Of a stretch of DNA of 13,719 nucleotides, positions 7,074 through 13,719 are shown piece after piece. The notes beneath the pieces were generated by a model. It saw only the letters and a program-made list of their open reading frames with translations, made no database searches and was not told the origin of the DNA. The DNA is from Thioploca sp. (GTDB lineage Bacteria > Pseudomonadota > Gammaproteobacteria > Beggiatoales > Beggiatoaceae): NCBI GenBank assembly GCA_011371325.1, contig DRQV01000130.1:1-13719 (forward strand), read 5' to 3'. Each line of letters begins with the position of its first letter. The stretch's first letter is position 1. Made by a program: the position numbers and the translations under genes.

Positions 7074-7102
7074 TTTACACTGGACATTTAAGCTAAAATA
7101 GT
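7074..7102 (+). promoter_or_regulatory. Candidate promoter of rsxC-gspJ-gspK
   Basis: TTTACA (7074-7079, five of six) and AATAGT (7097-7102, four of six) are spaced by 17 bases, about 70 bases before the rsxC ATG. TAAAAT at 7094-7099 is a better -10 but too close. The call is weak. Confidence 0.25.
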
Positions 7103-7170
7103 TTCTAATATATTCATAATAACCCTAAGTAAAAATTATAAAATATAAAAAAACTGGAGCAAATAATATA

Positions 7171-8652
7171 ATGTGGGAATTTCATGGCGGAGTTCATCCT
7201 AATGGCTATAAAAATCTTTCCGCTAATAAATCTATCGTACCAGCTAATATACCTCCATTTTTAATATTGCCATTATTACAGCATATTGGTGAACCAACTG
7301 AACCAGTGGTACATATTGGGGATAAAGTACTAAAAGGCCAAATTATTGCTCATTGTCACGCATATAATTGTCGCAAATTGATGACAGTTCCATTACATGC
7401 TTCTAGTTCAGGTACTGTTGTTGCTATTGAAGAACGAGCTGTTCCTCATCCTTCTGGTCTGACAGCACCTTGTATTATTATTGAAACTGATGGTAAAGAT
7501 ACTTGGACTAATTTGATTCCTTTGGATGATTACGCAAACCTAAGTCCAAGCATGGTACGTGATTACATTGCTAGAGCCGGTATAGTTGGTTTAGGTGGAG
7601 CTGGTTTTCCCGCTCATATAAAATTAAGACCAGATGGGATAGATACTCTGATTATTAATGGTTCTGAATGTGAACCTTATATTACTTGTGATGATCGTTT
7701 AATGCGGGAGAAACCGCACGATATAATTGCTGGGGTTAGAATAATCAAACATGCTCTGGGTGGCACGGAACGTTGCATAATTGCTGTTGAAGACAATAAA
7801 CCAGAAGCATATGCAGCACTTCTAAAAGCAGCAGACCAAGAAATAGAAGTAATTAAGATAAAAACTATTTACCCAACTGGAGGTGAATTACAATTAATTA
7901 ATGTACTTACAGGGATTGAAATTAAACGTGGACAGTTGCCAGCGAAATTTGGAATTGTCGTACATAATGTCGAAACAGCCCGAGCTACTTACAGAGCTGT
8001 TCAATTAGGTCAACCATTAGTATCCCGTATTATTACTGTAACTGGTGGGGCAATTGAAAATCCACAAAATTTAGAAGTACTATTTGGAACACCAATACGG
8101 TTCTTAATTGATCAATGCGGTCGTAAATCAGAAATAGAACGTTTGATTGTTGGTGGAGCGATGATGGGTTTTTCTCTGCCAGATGATAATATGCCAGTGA
8201 TTAAAACTACCAATTGTTTAATCGCTTCTATTGGAGAACGAATTAAAGATAAACCGCCTCAAATGCCTTGTATTCGGTGTGGTTCTTGTTCGGATGTTTG
8301 CCCTCTTAATTTATTGCCACAACAACTTTATTGGTATGCTAAAGCTAAAGATTTGAAAAAAATTCATGATTATAAATTATTTGATTGTATAGAATGCGGT
8401 TGTTGTTCCTATGTTTGTCCAAGTAATATTCCGTTAGTTAGTTATTATCGTTATGCAAAAGCTGAAATTAGAAAAAGTGAAAATGAACAGAAAAAAGCTG
8501 AAGTAGCTAAACAAAGGCATGAATTTAGATTATTTCGATTGCAACGAGAAAAAGATGAACGCAAGGCAAGACACAAAGTAGCTGATAAGAATAAGCAAGA
8601 TAAGATTAAAGCAGCGTTAGCCAGAGTTAAAGAAAAAAGAGCTGCTACATGA
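7171..8652 (+). CDS. rsxC: Rnf/Rsx electron transport complex subunit C
   Basis: RnfC/RsxC is the peripheral subunit of the membrane Rnf complex, which passes electrons between NADH and ferredoxin or maintains reduced SoxR. The start FHGGVHPNGYK (4-14) is typical. The Nqo1-like core has GLGGAGFPAHIKL (140-152) and NGSECEPYITCDDRLM (163-178). Two [4Fe-4S] motifs follow: Cys367, 370, 373, 377 and Cys406, 409, 412, 416. From about 430 the protein ends in a highly charged Lys/Glu/Arg helix, likely a coiled coil. At 493 residues it is near the minimal RnfC length and lacks the long repeat tail of E. coli RsxC (740). The other rnf genes are not adjacent: upstream is a 281-base gap and downstream, overlapping by four bases (ATGA), is gspJ. 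GGAG at 7156-7159, 11 bases before the ATG, supports the start. Confidence 0.95.
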   Translation: MWEFHGGVHPNGYKNLSANKSIVPANIPPFLILPLLQHIGEPTEPVVHIGDKVLKGQIIAHCHAYNCRKLMTVPLHASSSGTVVAIEERAVPHPSGLTAPCIIIETDGKDTWTNLIPLDDYANLSPSMVRDYIARAGIVGLGGAGFPAHIKLRPDGIDTLIINGSECEPYITCDDRLMREKPHDIIAGVRIIKHALGGTERCIIAVEDNKPEAYAALLKAADQEIEVIKIKTIYPTGGELQLINVLTGIEIKRGQLPAKFGIVVHNVETARATYRAVQLGQPLVSRIITVTGGAIENPQNLEVLFGTPIRFLIDQCGRKSEIERLIVGGAMMGFSLPDDNMPVIKTTNCLIASIGERIKDKPPQMPCIRCGSCSDVCPLNLLPQQLYWYAKAKDLKKIHDYKLFDCIECGCCSYVCPSNIPLVSYYRYAKAEIRKSENEQKKAEVAKQRHEFRLFRLQREKDERKARHKVADKNKQDKIKAALARVKEKRAAT

Positions 8653-9224
8653 ATAAATTTATGACAGGTTTTACTTTATTGGAACTGTTAGTTGCATTAG
8701 CTGTGTTTGCGGTAATTGCAGTAATGGCTTATAATGGTTTAAACACTGTTCTTAATGCTCATTTCCAAATTAAACAGCAAGCAATTCAATTAGCTGATTT
8801 ACAACGGATGTTTAGTAGATTGAATCATGATATAGAGCAACATATTCAACGTCCAATCCGCAATCAATATGGTGATGTAGAACCTTCCATTAATGGTACA
8901 ATTGAACAACTAGAGTTTACTCGTTCTGGTTGGCGAAATCCAGCTCAACAAAATAGAAGTTTTCTCCAACGAGTTGCATATCATTTACAAGATAATAAGT
9001 TAGTACGTTCATATTGGTTTGTACTGGATCGAGCTCAAGATAGTAAGCCAATATTAATGAACTTAGCAGATAATATTAATGATATACAATGGCATTATTT
9101 AGATGATAAATTAACTTGGCACAAAAAATGGCCAAATACTTCAATTAAACTTAAAGCAATTAAAATAATCTTAAAAATTGAAGGATGGGGTAAAATAGAA
9201 CGTTTATTTCAAATATCAGGATGA
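8649..9224 (+). CDS. gspJ: Type II secretion minor pseudopilin GspJ
   Basis: A 191-residue prepilin. The short leader MNKFMTG is cut by the prepilin peptidase before Phe8, giving the N-methylated helix FTLLELLVALAVFAVIA (8-24) with the conserved Glu at +5. The helix is followed by QLADLQRMFSRLNHDIEQ (42-59), a GspJ-like linker, and a beta-rich domain (about 75-190). In the family, GspJ sits with GspI and GspK at the tip of the T2SS pseudopilus in the periplasm. Its ATG overlaps the rsxC stop by four bases and its stop overlaps gspK by four, so translation is coupled. The usual gspG, H and I genes are not upstream. The J rather than I or H assignment rests on the domain length and the following gspK. 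Confidence 0.9.
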   Translation: MNKFMTGFTLLELLVALAVFAVIAVMAYNGLNTVLNAHFQIKQQAIQLADLQRMFSRLNHDIEQHIQRPIRNQYGDVEPSINGTIEQLEFTRSGWRNPAQQNRSFLQRVAYHLQDNKLVRSYWFVLDRAQDSKPILMNLADNINDIQWHYLDDKLTWHKKWPNTSIKLKAIKIILKIEGWGKIERLFQISG

Positions 9225-10120
9225 ATCGCCAACATGGAGTGGCTTTAATTACTGTAATGTTAATAGTTGCACTAGCTACTATTATGGCTGTAGCAATGAT
9301 GACTAGACAGCAACTGGATATTTATCGGACGGCTAATCTTATAAATAATGATCAAGCTTATTTGTATGCTTTAGGTGGTGAAAGTTGGATTAAAAGAATT
9401 TTATTACGGGATGGTAAAAAAGTTGATAATTTACAAGATACTTGGGCAACTGCAATTCCAGCATTACCGATTCCAGGCGGTTATATTACAGCTCAAACTA
9501 TTGATTTACAAGGTAGATTTAATTTAAATAACTTATTACAAGATGATGGCAAAATTAGTTCTAAAGATATTATTATATTAGAACGGCTATTAACTATCTT
9601 AGAATTACCAATTTCGTTAGCTCAAATTATTGTGGATTGGATTGATATAAATGAAGAGCCATTAATTAATGGTGCAGAAGATAACGTTTATTTAATGAAA
9701 AATCCAGCTTATAGGACGGCAAATAGATTCTTATTTGATCCCAGTGAATTACGCTTGTTAGTCGGAATTGAAGAGTATTATAAACTATTACCATATATAA
9801 GCACTTTGCCAACTCGTACATCAATCAATATCAATACAGCATCTGCTAAAATATTAATGGCAGTGGTTGAGGGTTTAACTGAAAATAAAGTTGCCAGATT
9901 ATTAACTAAACGAGAACAGCAACCGTTTACAAGTATCCAAAATTTTATCACTCAAGATATTTTAGCCGGACTTAAAATATATGATGAAAACTTAACAGTT
10001 GCTAGTTCTTATTTTCTATTCATTGCTGAAGTAAAAATAGCTCGAGGACGTGCAAAATTAAATAGTATTTTATATAGAAATACTGATCGAATACGGGTTA
10101 TCATGCGTAGTAAAATATAG
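9221..10120 (+). CDS. gspK: Type II secretion minor pseudopilin GspK
   Basis: A 299-residue pseudopilin forming the pseudopilus tip. The leader MNRQHG is followed by VALITVMLIVALATIMA (7-23). There is no Glu at +5, as is normal for GspK. The large insert domain shows DLQGRFNLNNLL (95-106), the calcium-site region VDWIDINEEPLINGAEDNVY (138-157) and the strand SININTAS (201-208), followed by helix-hairpin-helix-like turns (about 206-245). Length is within the family's range. Start ATG overlaps the gspJ stop by four bases. In most T2SS operons gspL follows; here the next gene is an unrelated exported protein with its own promoter, so the secretion genes seem dispersed in this genome. Confidence 0.95.
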   Translation: MNRQHGVALITVMLIVALATIMAVAMMTRQQLDIYRTANLINNDQAYLYALGGESWIKRILLRDGKKVDNLQDTWATAIPALPIPGGYITAQTIDLQGRFNLNNLLQDDGKISSKDIIILERLLTILELPISLAQIIVDWIDINEEPLINGAEDNVYLMKNPAYRTANRFLFDPSELRLLVGIEEYYKLLPYISTLPTRTSININTASAKILMAVVEGLTENKVARLLTKREQQPFTSIQNFITQDILAGLKIYDENLTVASSYFLFIAEVKIARGRAKLNSILYRNTDRIRVIMRSKI

Positions 10121-10176
10121 TCTGATGTTTTACCTAATAATTATTAACCGATAAATTAAAAATTTTACTTTATTTG

Positions 10177-10233
10177 AAATGTTATACTTGACAGAACCTA
10201 ACTATAAGTTTTAAAATCCTTCTGATAACATTT
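10177..10233. repeat. 9-base inverted repeat bracketing the promoter of the 370-residue exported protein
   Basis: AAATGTTAT (10177-10185) and its exact complement ATAACATTT (10225-10233) lie just outside the -35 and at the expected transcript start. Only the right arm would be transcribed, so an RNA hairpin is unlikely. A regulator binding both arms is the natural alternative. Confidence 0.45.
10188..10217 (+). promoter_or_regulatory. Sigma-70 promoter of the 370-residue exported protein
   Basis: A perfect TTGACA (10188-10193) and TAAAAT (10212-10217, five of six) are separated by 18 bases, in the 138-base gap between gspK and the next ATG. Predicted start is near 10224, leaving a leader of about 35 bases. 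It indicates that this gene is expressed separately from rsxC-gspJK. Confidence 0.65.
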
Positions 10234-10258
10234 AAAAATTTAACCTAGAGAAATATTA

Positions 10259-11371
10259 ATGAAAAAAATATTTATTATATTCGCTTGTTTAGTAACTATA
10301 GGTGTAGTACATGCGGAAGAAGTAGATTTTTCTTCTGCTGACTACTCTTTTATTGATGGAGATACCACAGGAGATACCATAGTATTTGATGGTGTTAGAG
10401 TGGATGGTTATGGTTTTTCACTTAAGGAAGATGCTTTAAAGTTAAAATTCAAATTTGACTTAGATTCTCTTAGTTTTAAATTAGATACTTCCGATGTTGT
10501 ACCCTACCTTGGTATTGGTGTGTTTAATGGTCAATGTATGGTTAATGATGCTCCAGTAGTATCAGTCACCACAAATGACGAAGGTATTGAAGTTGAGAAC
10601 AGGCAACCATTCTATAGTGTTAATGTTGATACTACTTACAAGAAAAACGGTGAAGAATTTACTATAATAGCTGGCGATTTAATAGAATCTGGTAAAACTC
10701 CCTATCGATTTATAACTGCGGAAGACAAACCTTTTGTAGCTGAATTTGACTTACAACCTAATCAAGTAATGTCATGGAACGTGAGCAAATCTAAATCTGG
10801 CAAACTTATGATTTATGAATTGACCGGACCAGAAATTCAAAATGAAGACGGTACTACATCTCCAGGAAAGATGATTTCTACTGGTACAATAGATGGTAAA
10901 TTAATGATCGGCCCTATCAAAATAGTTAAAGCTGGTAACTACAAAATGCAAATTAGTCTTGATCCTAAGCTGAAAAAAACTAATTCATTTGTTTTTAAGC
11001 CTTATAATGGTAATGCTAAAATTTTGAAAAAAATTATTAATAATACTCGTTTGAGTGAGTTTTTTGAAGTTGACACCTTTAGTTGCTCTAAATTTCAAGT
11101 TTCTTTAAATAGAAATGAAACGTTAAACATACCAGCTCCTAAAAATAATGATTTAACCATAAAATTAATTAATGATAGAAGCAAAGTTGTTGCTCAAACT
11201 AATGGTAAAGAATTGATTTATAAAGAAACTGATAGAAATAATGACTACTACATCTTCATGTACAGTAGAGCATCTAAACGTAACACATATAGCAATAAGA
11301 TAAAGATTGTGCTTGAAAAATCTGAAAAACCTAAAAAACCTAAAAAATCTAAAAAAGTTACAAAGAAGTAA
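10259..11371 (+). CDS. Exported protein of unknown function with lysine-rich repeat tail
   Basis: I do not recognise a family. The 370 residues open with a clear signal peptide (MKKIFIIFACLVTIGVVHA, likely cut after Ala19). The acidic N-terminal part (20-115) is followed by a central region (about 155-240). There FVAEFDLQPNQVMSWNV and the later IVKAGNYKMQISLD resemble the strands of PPC-type beta-sandwich domains; this is only a resemblance. A third, basic part (about 241-352) precedes a C-terminal tail of PKK/SKK units (358-370). The mature protein has two cysteines (93, 276). The tail is encoded by a 9-base tandem repeat. Initiation at this ATG is supported by the signal peptide and a weak CTAGAG upstream. 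It lies just after T2SS genes, so being a T2SS substrate is possible but unproven. Confidence 0.8.
   Translation: MKKIFIIFACLVTIGVVHAEEVDFSSADYSFIDGDTTGDTIVFDGVRVDGYGFSLKEDALKLKFKFDLDSLSFKLDTSDVVPYLGIGVFNGQCMVNDAPVVSVTTNDEGIEVENRQPFYSVNVDTTYKKNGEEFTIIAGDLIESGKTPYRFITAEDKPFVAEFDLQPNQVMSWNVSKSKSGKLMIYELTGPEIQNEDGTTSPGKMISTGTIDGKLMIGPIKIVKAGNYKMQISLDPKLKKTNSFVFKPYNGNAKILKKIINNTRLSEFFEVDTFSCSKFQVSLNRNETLNIPAPKNNDLTIKLINDRSKVVAQTNGKELIYKETDRNNDYYIFMYSRASKRNTYSNKIKIVLEKSEKPKKPKKSKKVTKK
11312..11356 (+). repeat. 9-base tandem repeat in coding sequence
   Basis: Five 9-base units, CTTGAAAAA, TCTGAAAAA, CCTAAAAAA, CCTAAAAAA and TCTAAAAAA, run without gaps and encode the Lys-rich tail of the exported protein. 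The last three are nearly identical. Because the unit is three codons, copy-number change would keep the frame. Confidence 0.9.
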
Positions 11372-11380
11372 AATATCATT

Positions 11381-11394
11381 AGTTGAATTCAACT
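11381..11394. repeat. Perfect 14-base palindrome AGTTGAATTCAACT
   Basis: It lies nine bases after the stop of the 370-residue protein gene and directly abuts the large hairpin at 11395. It could be an operator or part of the terminator. Confidence 0.6.
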
Positions 11395-11440
11395 GAATAT
11401 TGTCGGGTTATCCATAATCCGACAATATTCCACCATTTTT
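11395..11440 (+). terminator. Strong hairpin terminator or attenuator before the GMC gene
   Basis: Arms 11395-11411 and 11414-11430 are complementary over 17 bases with one G-U wobble; a TCCA tetraloop leaves about 16 pairs. CACCATTTTT (11431-11440) follows, so the T-run begins five bases after the stem. The next gene's Shine-Dalgarno is only 14 bases from the stem. No promoter is evident between stem and gene, so partial read-through from the upstream gene is likely. Confidence 0.7.
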
Positions 11441-11443
11441 ATT

Positions 11444-11457
11444 AGGAGAGTATTTTG
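11444..11457 (+). promoter_or_regulatory. Shine-Dalgarno that fixes a TTG start
   Basis: AGGAGAG (11444-11450) precedes TTG (11455-11457) by four bases. No in-frame ATG lies nearby; the ATG at 11462 is out of frame. The FAD-binding strand begins four residues later, so TTG is the likely start. Confidence 0.75.
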
Positions 11458-12867
11458 GATAATGCTTTCGATATTATTGTTGTTGGTACTAGTTTTTCCA
11501 GTTCTTTTTTTCTTTATAATTACTTAAATAAAGTTGGAAAAAGCGTTCGTATCTTAGTATTAGAACGAGGCCAAAAAAACTCTCACCTCTGGCAATTACA
11601 AAATCGTAAATTAAGTAGTGTAGTTGCAGATTCAACTTTTGTAAATCATAACCAACATAAAATTTGGAAGTTTATAGTTGGTTTTGGTGGTAGCTCTAGG
11701 GCTTGGTGGGCTTGTACTCCTAGATTAATGCCAAATGATTTTAAGTTGAAATCAACTTATGGAGTGGGTAGAGATTGGCCAATTAGTTATGATGAGCTAG
11801 AATCTTATTATACTAAAGTGGAAAGAATAATGTCAGTTTCTGGCCCGAGTGATGCCCCATATCCTCGCAGTCAACCTTATCCGCAACCTCCTCATTTGTT
11901 TAATGATCCAGATAAAATACTGAAACAAGCTTATCCAGATTTATATTTCCAACAAGCAACTGCTAGAGCTAGACAAGCTACTAAAAATAGAGCTTTATGT
12001 TGTGGAAATGGAGTTTGTGGTTTATGTCCAACAGATGTAAAATTTACCATTCAAAATGAGTTAGAATATTTATATTCTGACTCAAGGATAACTTTACGGT
12101 TAGATGCTGAAGTTTTAGGAGTAGAAACTAGTGCTGGAAATGCTAGTGGAGTAAGATATTTGCATGAAGGAGCTGAAAAAATTGCTAGAGCAGATTTAGT
12201 AGTGTTAGGTACTAATGCTATTTTTAACCCTTATTTATTGCAACGTTCTAATTTACCCCATCCGTTACTTGGTAAACGCTTGAATGAACAGATAAGTATG
12301 TGGGCTAAAATAGATCTAATTGGAGTCGATAGTTTTCAAGGGACAACTAGTATTTCAGCTAACGGTTATATGTTATATGATGGGCCACATCGTTCTGAAT
12401 ATTCAGCTTGCTTGATGGAAATTCATAATGTACCCAATTTAAGGGCTGAACATGGTCGTTGGCAACAACGTACTAATATGAAACTAATTTTTGAAGATTT
12501 ACCTGATGAAAAAAACTATGTCAAAGTAAGTGAAGCAGACTCATCAAAGCCAGAAACCATCCATCAAGGGTTCTCAGCTTATACCATGCGAGCTATAGAC
12601 AAATTACCTGAATTATTACCTAAAGCGTTAGCACCATTACCAATAGAAAACCTAACTATTTCCGGCCCTAGTAGAAGTGAGAGCCATATTTTAGGTACTG
12701 TAGTGATGGGAGATGATCCAAAAACCTCAATTGTGGATAAATATTTAGTTCATCATCAAGTACGAAATTTATTAGTACTAGGTGGCAGTGCTTTCCCTTC
12801 CTGTTCTCCATCTAATCCTACCTTAACTATCAGTGCATTATCATTGTGGGCTGCTAAACATTTATAG
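11455..12867 (+). CDS. GMC-family FAD-dependent oxidoreductase, divergent, TTG start
   Basis: A 470-residue flavoprotein. The FAD Rossmann strand FDIIVVGTSFSSSFFL (5-20) keeps only the first glycine of GxGxxG, with Ser13 and Ser16 in place of the others. A second FAD contact is FGGSSRAWWACTPR (77-90), and GRDWPISYDELESYY (105-119) is a GMC landmark. A CC-x4-C-x2-C cluster (Cys182, 183, 188, 191) precedes FTIQNE (197-202). The C-terminal GMC domain has HILGTVVMGDD (411-421) with the expected catalytic His411 and SNPTLTISAL (453-462) with Asn454. Such enzymes oxidise alcohols or sugars and pass electrons to quinone, cytochrome or oxygen. The substrate here cannot be read. No signal peptide, gluconate-dehydrogenase small subunit or cytochrome gene is next to it. 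It is probably reached by read-through from the exported-protein gene upstream. Confidence 0.88.
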   Translation: MDNAFDIIVVGTSFSSSFFLYNYLNKVGKSVRILVLERGQKNSHLWQLQNRKLSSVVADSTFVNHNQHKIWKFIVGFGGSSRAWWACTPRLMPNDFKLKSTYGVGRDWPISYDELESYYTKVERIMSVSGPSDAPYPRSQPYPQPPHLFNDPDKILKQAYPDLYFQQATARARQATKNRALCCGNGVCGLCPTDVKFTIQNELEYLYSDSRITLRLDAEVLGVETSAGNASGVRYLHEGAEKIARADLVVLGTNAIFNPYLLQRSNLPHPLLGKRLNEQISMWAKIDLIGVDSFQGTTSISANGYMLYDGPHRSEYSACLMEIHNVPNLRAEHGRWQQRTNMKLIFEDLPDEKNYVKVSEADSSKPETIHQGFSAYTMRAIDKLPELLPKALAPLPIENLTISGPSRSESHILGTVVMGDDPKTSIVDKYLVHHQVRNLLVLGGSAFPSCSPSNPTLTISALSLWAAKHL

Positions 12868-12910
12868 GTATCCAGGGATGTAATGAATTTACTAATTATA
12901 TCAAATAAAT

Positions 12911-13690
12911 TTACCTGATGTTATTGATATAATTCATGTCTTTCATATGTGGGAAATCATTTGCGTCATAAAATTGTTGCAACCACATTTGAGTTGCTCC
13001 AGCAATCGCTGCTGGCATCACAAAAAAATTTATTATTGGAATAAACATAGCAACTATAACGCTAATTCCAAAACCCAATGTTAGCATCCGTTTTTTAGCT
13101 AAAATCTTACGTTGTTCCGGAACACTATAGCCATGATTAGATAATACCGGGTCAGCATATTCAAGTGCTGCAATCCAAGCTGAAAACAAAAACCATAGTA
13201 TTGGGGAAATTATATTAATTATTGGAATAAAAGAAATTATTATTAATAACAACATCCACTTAAAGTAATACCATAATTTTTCTAATTTTTCTCCGATAAA
13301 ACCAATAATTATTTTAAATATTGATTCTGAAGGAGATTTTACTTTACGACCAGTAATATATCTTTCTACAGCTCTGGATAAAGCCCCATTAAATGGTTCA
13401 CTAATTAAATTAGCCACAAAAGTGAATATGAAAAAAAATGCTATCATGGCAAACACAATGAACAGTGGCAACATAATCCAGCGAATTATCGCAAATACTA
13501 TTCCCCAATCAGGCAATTGCAAATATGTTATTACCGTATCTAACATAATAGGAAAATATAGTAGACTATAATAAGTTAATATACTAAATAATATGATATT
13601 TATTGATACTGGTATAACTACCCAAATACGAATACCAGACTTGGTAATTAACATTAAACCTTTTAAAAAATAATATGTTCCATTTAGCAT
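12911..13690 (-). CDS. cysZ: CysZ-family sulfate uptake membrane protein
   Basis: A 259-residue EI24/CysZ-family inner-membrane protein (E. coli CysZ about 253). The N-terminus FLKGLMLITKSGIRIWVVIP (8-27) matches the typical CysZ opening. Hydrophobic segments lie at about 24-48, 64-95, 144-176 and 203-232. FVANLISEPFNG (91-102) and the signature ALEYADPVLSNHGYSVPEQR (175-194) are clear. In the family it mediates sulfate entry for cysteine synthesis, so assimilatory sulfate use is inferred. The ATG at 13690 is supported by alignment with known N-termini; the Shine-Dalgarno is weak. The gene converges on the GMC gene with 43 bases between stops and no clear terminator there. Nothing upstream is visible beyond 29 bases. 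Confidence 0.93.
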   Translation of the reverse strand: MLNGTYYFLKGLMLITKSGIRIWVVIPVSINIILFSILTYYSLLYFPIMLDTVITYLQLPDWGIVFAIIRWIMLPLFIVFAMIAFFFIFTFVANLISEPFNGALSRAVERYITGRKVKSPSESIFKIIIGFIGEKLEKLWYYFKWMLLLIIISFIPIINIISPILWFLFSAWIAALEYADPVLSNHGYSVPEQRKILAKKRMLTLGFGISVIVAMFIPIINFFVMPAAIAGATQMWLQQFYDANDFPHMKDMNYINNIR

Positions 13691-13719
13691 TTTTTATTAC
13701 CCGTTAGATTATTCTCCCA

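Noticed and set aside
10121..10187. TAATAATTATTA palindrome and AAAATTTT after gspK as a terminator
   Set aside because: The stems are wholly A/T, short, and not followed by a clean T-run.
11165..11392. 75-codon minus-strand open frame with an RFFRFF repeat
   Set aside because: The repeat is the reverse reading of the 9-base tandem repeat encoding the Lys-rich tail; a shadow.

Overview
This is a compact, strongly AT-rich bacterial window whose gene content points to a gammaproteobacterium. It has E. coli-type ProRS with the editing insertion, CysZ, an RnfC/RsxC subunit, type II secretion (T2SS) pseudopilins and a TtcA-like PP-loop protein. A CbbY-type sugar-bisphosphate phosphatase hints at Calvin-cycle metabolism, so an autotrophic or sulfur-oxidising relative is possible, but no RuBisCO gene is visible. 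I cannot name the genus. I see no tRNA, rRNA, CRISPR array, transposase or phage gene.

Layout. At the left edge is the 3' part of a TtcA-like tRNA-thiolation gene (+). It converges on proS (-). Next comes a 416-base stretch (2414-2829) without an intact gene but with open-frame debris. A four-Cys secreted protein of unknown function (-) follows and ends at a textbook terminator at 2772-2816. Upstream of it on the same strand is a likely purD-flippase pair: purD, then 15 bp later an eight-or-so-helix LPG-synthase-TM/YbhN-like membrane protein. The purD promoter faces that of a cbbY-like HAD phosphatase (+), and the two promoters look like imperfect mirror images.

After a 281-base gap rich in small repeats comes a translationally coupled run rsxC-gspJ-gspK (+), with 4-base ATGA overlaps. 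It combines a lone Rnf-complex electron-input subunit with two minor pseudopilins of the T2SS. Then, from its own good promoter, comes a 370-residue secreted protein of unknown family with a lysine-rich repeat tail. A 14-base palindrome and a 16-17 bp hairpin separate it from a divergent GMC/glucose-methanol-choline-type flavoprotein that starts at TTG. The window closes with cysZ (-), convergent on the GMC gene.

How the genes fit together. Most are housekeeping: tRNA charging and modification, purine synthesis, sulfate uptake. The part least explained by known systems is 7171-12867. There, an Rnf subunit, two pseudopilins, a new exported protein and a flavoenzyme with a CC-x4-C-x2-C cluster lie next to each other on one strand. 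Whether they work together is inference only.
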